41,924 nt of DNA. Source: Streptomyces bambusae. Lineage in GTDB: Bacteria > Actinomycetota > Actinomycetes > Streptomycetales > Streptomycetaceae. A model generated the notes under the pieces. That model did not search any database. It was not told the origin of the DNA and saw only the letters and a program-made list of their open reading frames with translations. Positions 41,721-41,924 of the stretch are shown one piece after another (position 1 is the stretch's first letter; each line of letters opens with the position of its first letter). The position numbers and the translations under genes are program-made. Where the stretch lies: NCBI RefSeq assembly GCF_020532645.1, contig NZ_JAJAUZ010000060.1:1-41924 (forward strand), given 5' to 3'.

Positions 41721-41924
41721 TGCTTGATCGTACTTTTCAGGCGCGGCGCTACGAAGGACCTGGCGGGGCCTGATTCTGTTCGACCACGCCCCGCGCAGCA
41801 CGCCACCGCCGAATGGCGGCGTTCGATGCCCCGGTTTCCTTCGATTCGGGTGCCGGATCGGGCCCGGAGCACCCCGGCGGAAGGGGTACGGGTGGTCACG
41901 GTGGGTGAGATCCGGGCCGGGATA
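41721..41924. other. Window edge, no complete gene
   Basis: The last 204 bases hold the upstream region of the DUF4916 gene, a small dyad CGCCGAATGGCG-like sequence (about 41808-41820) and, at the end, a possible GTG start (41903) that the window cuts off. Nothing firm can be called. Confidence 0.4.

Overview
The window is high-GC (about 72-75 %) actinobacterial DNA. Gene content and codon use (almost every third codon position G or C) point to Streptomyces or a close relative. Genes with family-level conservation in streptomycetes include a DUF4916 Nudix-like protein, a YciO-type protein, an ECF41 sigma factor, PuuE-type allantoinase, a secreted phospholipase A2, an AfsR-like SARP regulator and CAP-domain exoproteins. 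No rRNA, tRNA, CRISPR array, integrase or intact insertion sequence was seen. The mix of resistance-type genes, exoenzymes, decayed genes and minisatellites looks like an accessory or chromosome-arm region rather than core genome.

Layout. 1-447: intergenic palindromic element followed by a decaying array of about 40-bp repeats. 0.45-6.3 kb: HSL-type esterase, a bacterial serpin, a translationally coupled aldolase/kinase pair that has lost most catalytic residues, a small basic protein, a membrane protein and a GNAT acetyltransferase. 6.3-8.3 kb: an ABC-F ribosome-protection-type ATPase with a WblC/WhiB7-like promoter, a leader peptide and alternative hairpins that hide its ribosome binding site. 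8.3-14.7 kb: DUF1275 membrane protein, SUMF1-like protein, divergent MarR/MFS efflux pair, family-20 hexosaminidase and sulfotransferase. 14.8-19.2 kb: double-domain Imm49-like protein, PuuE, exonuclease, small protein, chloramphenicol phosphotransferase-like kinase. 19.2-25.3 kb: membrane protein plus ECF41 sigma factor, a metallo-beta-lactamase gene missing its 5' end, CAP protein, M1 peptidase, VanX-type dipeptidase, phospholipase A2. 25.3-31.2 kb: YciO-type protein, GAPDH with a GlxA-type regulator upstream, a second CAP protein with a structured leader, a response-regulator stub and a secreted alpha/beta hydrolase. 31.2-41.9 kb: small secreted protein, CPBP protease, a 1010-residue SARP whose stop codon is followed at once by four CTTGCA boxes on an 11-bp lattice and a secreted CHAP/repeat protein, a MerR-redoxin fusion gene broken by an internal deletion, a divergent EamA/MocR pair and DUF4916.

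How the genes may work together. Several modules are regulator plus adjacent target: MarR with the MFS exporter, MocR with the EamA exporter, GlxA with GAPDH, the leader peptide with ABC-F, and most strikingly the SARP with the secreted CHAP protein. Antibiotic-defence functions recur (ABC-F, MFS, CPT-like, VanX-like), as do cell-envelope or exported proteins (two CAP proteins, GH20, CHAP, M1, PLA2). Three genes are visibly broken by deletion (MBL, response regulator, MerR-redoxin), and two intact reading frames (aldolase and kinase) look like pseudoenzymes. All family calls come from reading motifs by eye; no database search was run.
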